Source of the DNA: Chrysomallon squamiferum
Taxonomy: Eukaryota > Mollusca > Gastropoda > Neomphalida > Peltospiridae
Direction of reading: 5' to 3'
DNA length: 64,000 nt
NCBI GenBank assembly: GCA_012295275.1
Contig: CM022673.1
Span: 28,078,636-28,142,635, forward strand
Under the pieces are notes generated by a model. The model saw only the letters and a program-made list of their open reading frames with translations, did no database searches and was not told the origin of the DNA. This document shows positions 1 to 13,241 of the stretch, piece by piece (the first letter of the stretch is position 1; each line of letters starts with the position of its first letter). The translations under genes and the position numbers were made by a program.

Positions 1-92
1 TCATTTGGCTGGATCTTTAAACAAAACATCATTTACTTTTAATCCTCTCTTGTTTCTCGAAATGTAATAAAATACTTATTTTAATCTGGAAT

Positions 93-136
<44 letters not shown>

Positions 137-1316
137 TAACCATTGCAACATTTAGAATAACGAGCACCTTGCATTATGTTTCAATTTTTATTTTTTTTAC
201 CATATCAATCAAATTGTAAATTAAAATATACCTGTATTTAACCAGTCACCGTATCATTTTTTGTATTTCACAATACAATATATTGATTAATTTTTTATTT
301 GTTAACAAAATCCTGAGCATTTTTATTTTTTGACTTTTGAAACAAGTCCAGTTGTCATGTTTTATTAATTCTGTTGTTTTGTTTTTATCACTTTTTTTTT
401 TTTTTAAACCACCTGTACTGCTTAACGAGTGAACAACATTTGATGTATTTCACAAACATCTACACCTCTCATTTTAATACTCACAGTTTAACATATTGAT
501 TATTTTCTCTCTTTTTTTTTTTACTCTTATTTCTAAAGAATACAATCCAATCATCTCATTTTTATTTTTTTATTATTCACAACAATAATAATAACAACAA
601 AATACATAAATAAAACCTATTAGTTTTGTTTCAAAACTTCTTCTTTTTTTTTTTTTTTTTTGGTTGTTGTAAAAAAAAAAACCATTCATCTAGTTAGTAC
701 TATTACACAACAGATAGATTTCTCTTTGTACCAGTTTGTGTTTTGTTATTCGCAGAACCGAACGAAAGATCAGTCATTCGCTTTTTGTATTTGTCATCTT
801 TTGACATCACAACATGGAGCCGCTAACCGTTTTCCATTCCGCGCGTGTCATGTGACTAATAACCACCTTGCACTGTCCCATGCTACGTACTGGCCGAGCA
901 TTGTCTGCGTATTAATCATGTTTGGCCGGTCAGACTGAGCCTCTACCAAGATGGAACAATAAGTCAGTAGGAGAGATGTCTAAGTGTTTCTTAACATGTA
1001 ATCGATGTTTAGGTGCACACAAAGTGGAGTTTTGTTTTTTGTCTAATCATATGTAGAAGTAGAAGAAGAAGTAAGAGAGAGAGAGAGAAGGAATATGTAA
1101 TGTTGTGATGTAATCTTCTTATGCAAGGCACAAAGGAATGTGTTTGCTTCATGGTGTTACTGTAATGGATTGGTTTGAATAAATGTCAGCCTTTTTTTTT
1201 CTTTTTTTAAAGACTGGTAAATTGTGTTGTTTTTTTTTAAACTTTTTTTTTGATTGTTGATTGTTCTGAAATCAGTAATAGAAGTTAATAATGAGAATTT
1301 GTATCTCTGTTTCTGT

Positions 1317-1365
<49 letters not shown>

Positions 1366-1411
1366 CATATATATTTATTTTGAAATGGTTATGTGTGTGT
1401 GTGTGTATATA

Positions 1412-1444
<33 letters not shown>

Positions 1445-2251
1445 CATGTATAGATGGATGGATGGATGGATGGATGGATAGATAGATCATGATGTTTTTT
1501 TTTGTGTTTTTTTTGCCAAGATAAATTGCAGTGATCAGATTAAATTTTTATTTTCAAAACTGAATTTTACGAGTAAATAAGATTTCTGTAATTAAGAAGG
1601 GCAATCAAATATTTTTAAATTCACAAAAATATTTTTATACATTAATACATATTCTTTGAAATATTTTCATTATTATTACTATTATTATTTTAAAATTAGA
1701 GAGGTAACATTTATTTCATTTAAAAAAAAAGAAGAATAAAATGTGGTAAATAAAAGTCAATAATAGCGTCTTACATACGGTTTTATCTGAGATGAAGAAT
1801 TAAACTGAATTGTGGTCAGATCAGACAAATTGATTTTGTTAACCAGTGACGGTTTAGTCCAAACAGTTGATAAACTTTCTCCTTTGAAGACAGAAATGAT
1901 TAGATTTTTACAAAAAAACATTCAAAGTGATTTATACTGTGTATATTTTTATCTTTGTTGTTGCTGTTTTGTTTTCAACATGGAAATGCACCGTTTCCAG
2001 AAATTATTCAGAATGATGAATGATAATATCTGACAAACTTCCACGGTCCTCACTGTGAATATTTCACTCTTCAGTTGTAAGATTTGAATCTGTTTTCCAC
2101 AAATATTCACAATAATGAAAAGATTGTTATTTTTTTATTTTATTTTTTATTTTTTTATTCCCACAACCAGCATTGAATTCATAATCTTTTTTTTCTAAAT
2201 TTTCGTTATTATTTATTTATTTGTTTGTTTGTTTATTATATTTTTTTTATC

Positions 2252-2296
<45 letters not shown>

Positions 2297-2302
2297 TTAA
2301 TA

Positions 2303-2334
<32 letters not shown>

Positions 2335-3818
2335 TACTACTTTTTTGTACTTTTTTTTTGACTACTGCACCGTTTATATATAAAATAAGTCTTTTGAACT
2401 AAAAATTTCAAATTACTATTACCTTTTGGGGTGGGGGTGAGTCTGTTTTCCAAGTTTGTATGATTTTATTATCAAAATTGTTTGTTTGTTTTTTCTTCTT
2501 ATTTTTTTTAAATGTGTTTCATTTCCAAAATATCAAAAAATATTTTGTACAATTCTGTTTTTTTTCAAATTTAGAATTATTCATATATAGATAGATAGAT
2601 AGATAGATCGATATATAGATCTATAGATCTACTACTACTGCTATTACTACCTCTTTTATTTCTTAATGCTCATAAAGATATCTTATTAACTGCTGCAATT
2701 TCTTTATTCAAAATACTTCCTTTCTTCTTCTTCTTCTTCTTCTCCTGCATCTCTCTGTGTCAGTGCTGCTGCTGTCTGCACAACTCGACATGCACATGTA
2801 CATATTGAAGACGATGCCAGTCCAAAGCCTCTGCTTGAACAGATCTTCTTGCCTACCTCCCTTGAAAGAAGTCGTTCTTCTCGTAAGCTGCTTTCAGTTG
2901 ACAAAAGATCAGTTGCTGCATTGCCCATGTCTTTTCACTTATCACAGCTTTAAACAAAAGTTCAAACGACCCTGTAATAAAGTGATTATTGGATTTTGCT
3001 GTAGGAAAATAGAATACCTACTTTGGTCGATGATGGAGCAAATCGTTGATAATCGGAGAAAATATCTCTGAAATGCTATCCGTATTGTGGCTTTATTTTT
3101 ACTGTTGATGTTTCTGTTATTGTTTTTAATGTCTAGTGTGTGTGTGCTCTGCTATTTCAACAAAAAAAAAATAAAATAAAGAAATAAAAGCAGGATAAAA
3201 CAGATATTGAGTTTATTGTACACAGTAAAATACAAACAGGTATGCCTGTATTTGAAATTGCCTTTTGTTTGAAACAGAAGAGCTGAGACAAAGCTGTATT
3301 AAAAAGAATTGTTGTATATTGTTCTTTTATTATTCTTTTCTGATTTAGAAACCCTTGACTGTGCTATAATATTGATCTAGTCACTGAATGATATTTAAAA
3401 GTTTTCATTTGACATTTGTTGAAGAAGAAGAAAGAAAAAACTGTTGTTCTACCAACTTTTATTATTATTTCTAATGGAATCTATGAGTATTTGTTAAATG
3501 AGTCATGAAAACATTTTTTTAATATTAATGGTTGTTTGGTGTCAGTCACTAGATTTCTGTATTGTAATAATAATGATTATAAAAGATAAAGACTGCAGCT
3601 GCCACTATTTCTTTTATCAATCAGCAGCAAGGATTTTTTTAATGATCTCATGGGAAAATATAGAAGAACTTTTCTTACATCAGTCATGGGATGTCGGCTG
3701 GAATGAGAAAAAGCTCATTAAGCACACTGAGGAGAGTTGATCCTCCAACCTAATATACTTCAGGTCATCATTCCACAGTCTGGCTGTTTTTAATGTAGTT
3801 ATGTTAATGGTATTATGA

Positions 3819-3850
<32 letters not shown>

Positions 3851-5124
3851 GAAAATGGCACTATTTTAAATAAAATATTATGTAGTATTTTAATAGAAGT
3901 TAGATATTCCAGTAGACTGTATTTCAGTGTTTTATGTACTGTACTATGCAGTATAAAATTTATAAACACACACACACACACACATACACATTCTGACATC
4001 ATTTTAATACTTTTTTACTTATTCAGGCAGTATTGCATAGTTTGTATAATATTACATAGCTTCCTACCATTTAATACAGAGTTATAAAGCCTGTATACTA
4101 ATAATACAAGTTGTGACGTAGTTTTACACTGGGAGGCTTAGCCAGTAATACAATGTTGCAAATACTGGTAATCTTTAAAACAATGTTACAAATCCATTAT
4201 AGCTTGTAGTACAATGTTACATATATTAGTAGAATGTAACACAAAGGTCCCTTTTTATGTAACAGTGTCAAATTAAATAAAATGATGACAATAGTGTGAA
4301 AATCTTTTTAAGACCAGACAAAAACTCACTCATCCCACTAACACCTTAGCGAAGCCTTTTACATAAGTCTGTCAGTAGGTTATGCATGTAGATCTTTAAC
4401 ATTTGCCCCCTGCGCCACAAACACTGCTTTGACCATAAGCCCTTAATAAGGGTAGGTCCAGGGTAGTTCACACTTTACAATTGTCAACTGCACTGGTCTC
4501 AAATGGAATCAGTAAATATTACATCATGCACACAAACAGGTACTTAGCATGTGTTTATTTGCTTATAACTGGAAGTAAGTAGGGGTGCTGTACAGTAACG
4601 TAACTACGTACACTTCATTGTTACGCTGTAATTGTCGAATTTGATTTGTAGACCCCCAGGGCAGTACATGCAGCTTGGCTTTTTCATTGAAACAGAAAGG
4701 ATGAAGATCATTGAATTTTTTATTTTTTTTATTTATTTATCTATTTATTTATTTTTTTATTAACCCCAAACTTTATTACTTTCTCATTCCAGTTTACACT
4801 TTTGTTTATAGTCTCTTAGACCATTATTTAGTTTGTTTATTTTGCTAGCTGGTGTAATTAAGTGGTGCTGGAATGAATTGTCTATGGTAGTGTCAACTGT
4901 TGGTTTGGACATGTTTAGGTAATTTATTGCAGTAGCAAGGACTATTATGATATTTGTGTTACCTAACTTAAGGGCACATTCCTTGTTCAGGATGCCTGTA
5001 ATTAATGTGTATTATAAACAAATAAACAGTTTATGTCATTGAAGTTAAATCTTTGATTACAACCTTCAGTTGAAGTTGATTTAAAGTGATCTTATGTTTA
5101 TGCATTTATGGACAACATACTGTG

Positions 5125-5175
<51 letters not shown>

Positions 5176-5480
5176 CATGCATGCATACTCAGATATACAT
5201 TTAGCTATGTAAATGATTTTTATAACACCAGAAATATTTTTTGGTATTTGATATATAGGTTTTAGGTGTTAAAAAATAATAAATAAATAAATAAATAAAT
5301 AAAATTTGAAAAAAAAAAGAAAAGTAAAGGACATTTCACCAGCAAGTTTATTTTTTAATTTATTTCATTTTCATTTATTTTTAATGTTTTATTTAGTTTT
5401 AGATCATTGTAATTAACTTATTTTAAAATTTATTTTATTTTAGCTTTATTTTACTCCTATCTTACCTTTCTTTTCTTTTT

Positions 5481-5516
<36 letters not shown>

Positions 5517-5600
5517 TTTATTTTACATCAATTTACTTCCAATTTTTACTTTATTTATTTATTCCCTTTTTCATTTTTGCTGTATTTAATTTGATTTCGC
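1..5600. other. AT-rich non-coding DNA
   Basis: No supported gene. It contains homopolymer T runs, (TA)n at 101-131, the compound (CA)/(TA)/(GTAT)/(GATG) array at 1318-1486, (AAT)/(ATT) at 2252-2340, (TTA) near 3820-3850, (GT) at 5126-5174 and (AAAT) near 5280. A somewhat GC-richer patch at 780-960 has an open frame on the plus strand (660-938) but no family resemblance or splice context. Confidence 0.6.
1318..1486. repeat. Compound (CA)(GT)(TA)(GTAT)(GATG) microsatellite
   Basis: Pure CA to 1362, then GT, TA, GTAT and GATG blocks in succession. CA and GT blocks face each other across about 30 bp and could form a hairpin. Confidence 0.95.
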
Positions 5601-6212
5601 CAGAAACTTATTTACAACTGACTCTGTAACTACTGTGTCATGTTGCGCTGTGTCTGAATTCAATTCGCTGGTGTATGTTAACAGACTTTTTACTGCTAAG
5701 TTGACGGATTATTCTACGTTTTACTGTCAGTTCTCTGACACTAATTAGTCGTGGATTTTGTAATCGGTGTTTGCTTATTAAGTTACCATCCATTCCACTG
5801 CCTCCACTCTTATTTGTACCATTGGTCACAGCGACTCGCTCGCTCGAAGAATCTGTTCTATTCTAGTTTGGTGCTAAATCTTAACGGTGTTGCTCGAAGC
5901 TAACTATTAAAATAATCATTCGCTGTCTATTCTTGTCCACTATTCAAGTTATATTTCGTACTCGACTTTATCAATGAAAAGTCAACGATGGAGGGGAAAA
6001 AAAGATTCTGTTTCACGTATTTAACAGTCTTATGACATTTGAAATGAATCCAGATAAATATGTATGTGTTGCTGTTGGCGTAGTTTTCACCTAGAAATAA
6101 AAATACACTTTTGTTAAAAATAAAATTGTAGGAGGAGGATAATTTTGTTTTGTACCTTTAATTCAAAATTAAAAACAAAAATTCACTTGATTTTTTAAAG
6201 TGTGTGTGTGTG

Positions 6213-6245
<33 letters not shown>

Positions 6246-8050
6246 AAATGATTCCATGATTGGATGATAGGAGACCTATAATGTGAAAGTTGGTGTGTGT
6301 ATTACTTAATTTCTTTTCTATACAAAAATTACAACAAAAAAAAGAAAAAAATGAATAGAAATATTTACTTATTGTTATTTATAGAAATATGTATCACTAA
6401 ACAGTTTTACTTAAAAATAATAGTTTGAAGTTTGAAGATAATCATGAAGGTTAACTCTTGCTATTTAAAATGTTTTCTAAATCAGTATAATGTCACTATA
6501 TAAATATAGTATAATTTTAATTTTAAAATATTCATTTGGAATATGTATGCATTTAATTTGATCCTTTTTTCAGTATTGCATATAATGCAAAATTGAAATT
6601 TTTTATTTATTAATATTTTTAAATTAAAACAAAAAATGTATATTATTTTCATATCAGATATTTCAAATTATTATTCATAATTCTTCTTCAAGTTAAAAAT
6701 GACTGTGTACTCTTGACCATTAACCTCAGTGTGTGTGTACTCTGTGTGTGCACAGGATTGATAATAAATATATTTTTACTGCTTACGGTCACAATGAAAT
6801 GCATTTTAATACGCAGCCGGGCTAAAATCATGATGTCATAACAATGAAACTGCATTAATCACAAGCGACACAGGTTCTTGTCTTGTGTCTGAATTTCCAT
6901 ATTTTCCCCAAATCCAATTTATATGCTCAGTTGGCCCAGTAATTTAGGGAAAATCTTGATGTAACTCTGCATGTGCCTAACAAAGAGATGTTACTACCAA
7001 CTTAACCCTCTGCCATTATCTCATTTGCATAACAATGAAAATGATGGGTGACCCATATGAGTGGAACGTTATCGAACCTAGCTCACTTCCAATTAGTCCT
7101 ACGTATTGAACTTTTAAGTTAAGGCTGTGCAGCGCGAGTTCCGAAATATGGGGACCAGACTCTGGCTAAGACAAAACTGGCGATGGCCTGATCGTCACGG
7201 CGACAGATCTGAAGTGGCACTATGCTGATGGCAAACACGAGGTTTGACAAAATCTATTAATGGCGATATTGATTGATTCTATTATTGCCGGGCGCTGCGA
7301 TGGTGAATAAGAATGAATGGCTGACCTCCGAGAAAGGGTATATCGCAATCTGAACACGGGCAACCAATCGCATGATGACGGCTTTGTCTTCTAAGAAAAC
7401 AACTTAACGGTTGTACTGTGACATCACAGAGAGAGAGAGAGACAGAGAGAGGGCCTTTGCGATACGCGTGCACTCAACCATGGCTTTCTGCAGTTTTGTC
7501 CGAGTCACTGCTGAGTCTTTTGTGCCGATGTTCCATTGTTGAAGCGGTCTAGTATACTGTAGACCCATCAGGCCCGCTTCACTTAGATAAGATAAGGACT
7601 GGGCCATCCCAAATAGATGCAGTCACCAGAGACGACTACGCAACTGCTTGGAGACTGACTGACAGATGGTCAGTGTTGACTCCACACACAAAGGGCTCTG
7701 CTGTTTAATTCTACTGATGGATAGCTAACATATCTTTTTCGCCTTGGTTACAGCAGCTTTTCATACGTATATGTGTCTGGTGTGACTGGGAGAGGACCAG
7801 TGCAAAGAGGCTGGGTGCTTTAGTTAGTGCCTCTTGTTGTTGTTGTTTAAACTTGCTGTCCAGAGTAAAAAAAAGAAGAAAAAAGTGAGAAAAAGAAGAA
7901 AAAAACAAACAAGCAGTGCCTTCTAGAAGAGATTCTTTATTTATTTATATATATATATGTATATGTGTGTGTTTGGGATCTTTTCTCTGAATTTTTGGAT
8001 TGATACGACACAATGGATTTTGGACATCTGGAGCTTATTGTGACAGAAAG
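5600..8050. promoter_or_regulatory. Higher-complexity island, candidate promoter/5' region of the zinc-finger gene
   Basis: Stretches at about 5600-6000 and 6780-7720 have visibly higher GC and CpG content and fewer homopolymers than the flanking AT-rich DNA, yet no convincing coding frame on either strand. At 8012-8050 a good-context ATG opens 12 codons ending at a possible donor (AAAG then GTACCT). Spliced to the 13205 exon this would read on as an upstream ORF ending in the TGA that overlaps the zinc-finger ATG. It is a plausible first exon, but unproven. A (TA)n tract lies at 6216-6241. Confidence 0.3.
7023..7037 (-). promoter_or_regulatory. Composite SOX/POU (Sox-Oct) motif in a candidate enhancer
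   Basis: Read on the minus strand, the bases are CATTGTTATGCAAAT, exactly the canonical composite SOX2/POU5F1-type element: a SOX half-site directly abutting an octamer. Further AACAATGAAA-type SOX half-sites lie at about 6839-6848 and 6791-6798. It sits about 6.2 kb upstream of the zinc-finger start codon in an island of ordinary complexity. Function is inferred from motif identity only. Confidence 0.55.
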
Positions 8051-8932
8051 GTACCTACTCTTTGTCTACGTAAAGTTGACTTCTTCTTGTTTTTTTTAAA
8101 ATGTTTTAAACTTCATGTTTATTTAGTTTTCATAGAATGCTCTTTGTTTAAATTTGATGATGCTTGTTTATGTTTTGATTGTGGGGTTAGTTTAATTTTC
8201 TTTTTGTGACAAGAAAAGGGGGAATGAAAAATGCGTTGATTTGCTTGAGAATGGTATTGATTTTTTTTTATGAATAAGAAAATGAGTCAGATTGTATATT
8301 GGTGTGTGCGAAGAATGCTGTTTGGGATGGATTATTTATTTTTTGTTTCTCGTTTTCTTTGTTGTGTAAGAGAGGCTTGTGGAAAGAGTACTTGGGTAAA
8401 TACTAGGTTTTAGTTAAGTAATTGTTAGTACATCATGTTAAATGTGTATATAATGGGGTTTTTCTGAAAAAAATATTTTTTCTGGAGTTAGATTATTTTA
8501 AGATTAATGTTTTTGATTTTATATTTGTGTGTGTATGTATGTGAGTGTATGTGTGTAGGTTATATATGTATGTATATATAATATTATTATTACTATTATT
8601 ATTATTATTATTATTATTATTGTTGTTGTTACTGAACAGTAATAACAGTTATTTAATGAACCTGATATTAATGTTAGTTGCCATTGATTTTTTATTTCAT
8701 AATTAGTTAGGTGGGTTTTTTCTTCTTTTTTTTTTTTCTTTTTGTCTTTTTTCATTAAACTACAAATTATTTAAATAATTGAAAATGATAATAATGATGA
8801 TTAGTTATTACATGTTATCTCTTTTTAATTTTTTTTTATTATTATGGCTTTTATTTTGCTAATATTTAATACTAAATAGAAACTGACTGTATAATGATTA
8901 ACTTGTTATTTATTTTCTATTAGCAGTAATAA

Positions 8933-8984
<52 letters not shown>

Positions 8985-10946
8985 TTCATTATTATTATCA
9001 TTATTATTGTTATTATTATTATTATTTTTATTTTCATTTGCAACATAAAAAATTTTATTTTTATTTTTTAAGATTTAATTCATGTTGATAATGATGCAGT
9101 CAATAATAATGTTTTGTTACATTTTAAAATGAAAACTATTTGTTCACAATTATCATTAAAATTAGTTGAAAACAAATTAAAATTAAATTATTTAAAGGCA
9201 GTGATGAAGATAATAACCTAAAAAAAAAAAAAAAAAAACCCTACAAAATGAAGCTAATTTTGTTTATATTTTTAAATAAAAATAAACTTTATAAAATGTA
9301 TATTTAACAGTATTTTCATTCAATGGATTCTTTTTAAAAATCTTTTTAAAAAAAACAACAACAACAACAAAACAAATTAATTCCTTTGTTACTGTAAATG
9401 ATAAACCAATAAATAAAGGGGGTATTTTGTTTGTTTTTGTTTTTGTTTTTGTTTTGCAGTTGTGTAGCTTTTAATCATTTATCATCATCTGAAAGGAAAT
9501 CAGTATGAAAGCTAAACAGGGTTGTCTGTTCACACACGATCAGACAGCTAGACAGAAATATTGATACTTCTATTTGTGTCAGTAATTACTTCTATATGAA
9601 TCACCACATAGACTTGTTATTGGAAAAAAAAAATCTTTCGCCACTAAACATGCATTTCTATTAATGGGGCCAAAGAAAATGAGTGAAGGGAGGCAACTCC
9701 TTAAACTGGACAATGGACAATGATGATGGTGATGATGACTAAAGCTTGATGTTTCATGATTAGTAATAGATGATGAGATTGTTTTCTTTTCTTTTCTGTT
9801 AGTGGGGGGGGGGTAATGTGTGAAGCTGATGTATGATGAAGAAAGAGGGAGTTTTGTATACAAAAGAGATGAAATAGATAATAATCGAACTTCAGATTTT
9901 TCAAATGGTTATTTTTAGTGTTATTGATTGTGTTATTGGAAAAAAGCTTTTAATTTAGTATATGTACTTTTGTAACACAAGTGGTGTTATAATAATAATA
10001 ATAATAATAATAAAAATAATAAAAAATAATAATAAAAAATAAATAAATAAATAAATAAATAAATACTGATAACAATTATTTATTTTATTTTTATTTTATT
10101 TTATTTTATTTTTTTTATTATTCCAAAGGTTTTATAAATGAGTAATTTGAAAAACTAAAATACAAAAATTACTATAATTTTTACTTTAAGAAATTTAAAA
10201 TTATTTCTTTTGTATTTGAAATTTTATAAAAACAATTCTTTAATTTTACAGTGTATATTTGTTAAATATTAAATACATTATTTTATCTATCTATCTATCT
10301 ATCTATAAAATATATATATAAAACTTATAAGTGCAGGTCTTTAAATTAAAAAAAAAAATACCATAATGTAAAAGCCTTGGTTCAGTGAGCAATAGTAAAA
10401 TAATGTGTTACTGTTTACATAGCTGACCAGCATGTGTAATAATAGCTATATTAAATAACCACACAGTTGTAATATTACATAGAGGGTGTAGATTAAAATA
10501 CTTATGATGTAATCAAAACCAGTTTTCCAATAATAATATATACATATTCTGTTAGGTATATATTTTATTTACCTTCTAACTGATAAAATGACCCAGAATA
10601 AAATTTAAATTTAAATCAGTCAATCTATCTATATATATAATTGTTTATGCAGAAATATATTCATCTTTAAAATTAAATAGTAGTAACAAATTCTGGCTAA
10701 AATATAAAATTGTAAGAATATTTTTTTATTGATTATACTTACATGTGTATCCATGCCAGTCCCAGTAAATGCTGTTTAAGTGTTTATGTATTTGTTTATG
10801 CATTTATTTTATTTATTTGTCTACCTGTCTGCCAGTATTAGTTATTACTCTGTTTCATTTTCTTCTTCTTCTTCATCATTTGTTATTGCTTTATTTTTCT
10901 TCTTTTCTTTTTTCATAATTTGGTTTCAGATTTTTTTGTTATTTAA

Positions 10947-10988
<42 letters not shown>

Positions 10989-13204
10989 TTTCTTTTTTAA
11001 TACTTCAGATACTTCATCATATCCTTTACAAGAATCTTTTTTTTCTATCAGAAAATTCTAATAATGTGCCATGTAATGAAAAAGTTCCACTGCTTCTGGG
11101 CTTTAATATTGTTTCTGTGATGTTGTTATGTACAGTGTAGAGTCTTTGAAAACACAGGTTCAAGGAAATCTCGACGCTGTCTTGTAATCACACTCAGTGT
11201 TTTCAAACACTGTTGTTATTTTTTACGTAAGTGTCATCATACTGAAGTATGTGGGCGATACGTGAAAAACAGTTAAGTAGATAAACACGAAAATAATTTT
11301 AATCTGTGTTTGTTTTTAAAAATAATAAAGAACAAGCAGTAGCAACAGATTAATAAGTATAATGTAAAGAAATGAAATGCGGATGTCCTAAATTCTAAAT
11401 TATATTAAAAACATTTAATAATAATAATAATTATAGTAGTAGTAGTAGTAGTAGTAGTAGTAGGAGCAATCAAGTATTGATTTTAGGAAGAATAGATCAA
11501 ACAAAATACTACCATTAAAACTAGAAATTTAAAAAAAAAAGCTGAATGTTTCACATGAACTAAGATACTTGATTATTCTCATAGTTCATTGTTGTATAAG
11601 AGTACATTTTAAGATTTCCTTTTGGGACTAAGGTAACTTTTAGCCTGCTTTCATTAGATAATTGTTCAAGCATGCCTGACATGCAACGACTTTTTAACAA
11701 AACACAGAGAGAATTACATCGAAGACCTTTAGGTCCTTATTTATCTAAAAAATAATAATAATAATAATTAAAAAAAAACAATTGGTTCTTTTCATTATCC
11801 TAAGCCATATTAACCATTTTTTAAATTTTAATTTTATTTATTTATTTTTTATTTTATTTTATTTTTATTTTCATAAATAAAACAAGCCAAAAGCTTTATT
11901 CATTCACAGAAAAATGACACATGGATATGAAGTAGTTTAAAACTGATTGATGTTATAGTCGCAAATTGGTTATTGACTCCTGTGAGTTCTACCTTAACCA
12001 GCACGTGTTTCATCTCCATGGAGATTTGAGACAATAATAATACTAGCAGAAGAATTCTTTTTAACAGCATACAATTAATATGTGTTGTTGTTGTAGTGGT
12101 GGTGGTGGTGGTGATGTTGTTGTTTGTTGAATTAAATTGACACGCTAGTATTTATCATCTGATTTGTGTTATTCTTCTTCTTCTTACTATTGCTGTTGTT
12201 ATTACAATTGTTACATTATTATTATTATTAATATTATTATTATTAATATTATTTTTATTGTTTATTATTATTGTTGTTTATTATTATTATTTTATTATTA
12301 TTAACGTTGTTAATTAATATTCATATTTTTGTTCTTTTTTTTCTTTTTTTTGTCTTAATTAGTTATTAAGGATATAAAAAAAAATATATATATATATAAA
12401 AAAAAAATTCACATTTCTTCTTTTTTCTTCTTTTAAAAAAAAATCCTTTCTGTTGAACATCACTGTAACTGCTTTGTTAGTTTCCTTATGGTTTCAGTTC
12501 AGAAAAACTTTTTTTTTCAGTAGTATGTATTTCCTGAGATGTACCCATTAATCAGATTTTCTGACTACAAAATTATTCTTTTCTTTGTCTGTACATCGAG
12601 CTTTCTTTATCTGTTGTTTCATCTATAACAGCATTTACTGTAAAACCACGTTCATTCAGGCTAAATATTCCAAAAGCAAAATGGATGCTTAGTCTTTGTA
12701 GGTTTTTGATTTATGGTAATTGTTATATTATTAATTTAAAGCCATAGCTTCCAGTAGTAGAATTTGTTTAAACCTCTTCCTTTGTCTTTTGAATTTTATT
12801 TTATTCAGTATACAAATACAAACTCAGTGTAATACTTTTTTATTATTATTTTAAATTTTAATTTTTGTTCTGTGAAGTATTTTAAATATTTTTTAAATTA
12901 TATTAATAATATTGGGGGATTTTTCTTTGACTTTTGTTTCTTTGTTTGTTTTTTGGTATTATATATATATATATATACATTAAAAAAAAGTCACTGATTT
13001 ATCTTAAAGAGAGAAATGATTAATGATCGATTTTTTTTCCAAAACTAAAATATTTTATTTTCAGAAAATACATAAAGAAGAGCCAAAAATCTTATTTTTT
13101 TATATATATTTAAGAAAAATATATCACACACACATAACATACTGTATTTATTTATACTGCAAGTAAAAGAACGTGGAATTATTGTGGATCTCTGTGTTTT
13201 GCAG
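8051..13204 (+). other. AT-rich non-coding DNA, probably an upstream intron of the zinc-finger gene
   Basis: No coding signal. Microsatellites include (TAT) at about 8580-8622, (TTA) at 8936-9028, (TAG) at 11434-11462 and (TTA) patches at 12200-12310. The stretch ends at the acceptor at 13204, so at least part of it should be intronic. The 5' end of that intron is not established. Confidence 0.5.
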
Positions 13205-13241
13205 GAGAATGCTCCAGAGCCCGCTGTGTAATTCAGAATGA
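13205..13241 (+). promoter_or_regulatory. 5' leader with a short upstream ORF overlapping the zinc-finger start codon
   Basis: The exon begins after the acceptor at 13204. An upstream ATG at 13209 opens an 11-codon frame whose TGA (13239-13241) overlaps the main ATG (13238-13240) as ATGA. Such overlaps can modulate initiation or allow reinitiation. This is seen directly in the sequence, but the effect is inferred. Confidence 0.5.

Noticed and set aside
780-960. Possible miRNA or small gene in a GC-richer patch
   Set aside because: No convincing hairpin arms or known seed could be recognised by eye, and the open frame has no supporting signals.
5638-5829. 63-aa minus-strand frame in a higher-complexity patch
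   Set aside because: Short, with no domain, splice context or conserved feature; more likely regulatory or UTR DNA.
7282-7607. Overlapping 63- and 67-aa minus-strand frames
   Set aside because: Two mutually overlapping frames crossing a GA repeat, neither protein-like; treated as part of the putative promoter island.
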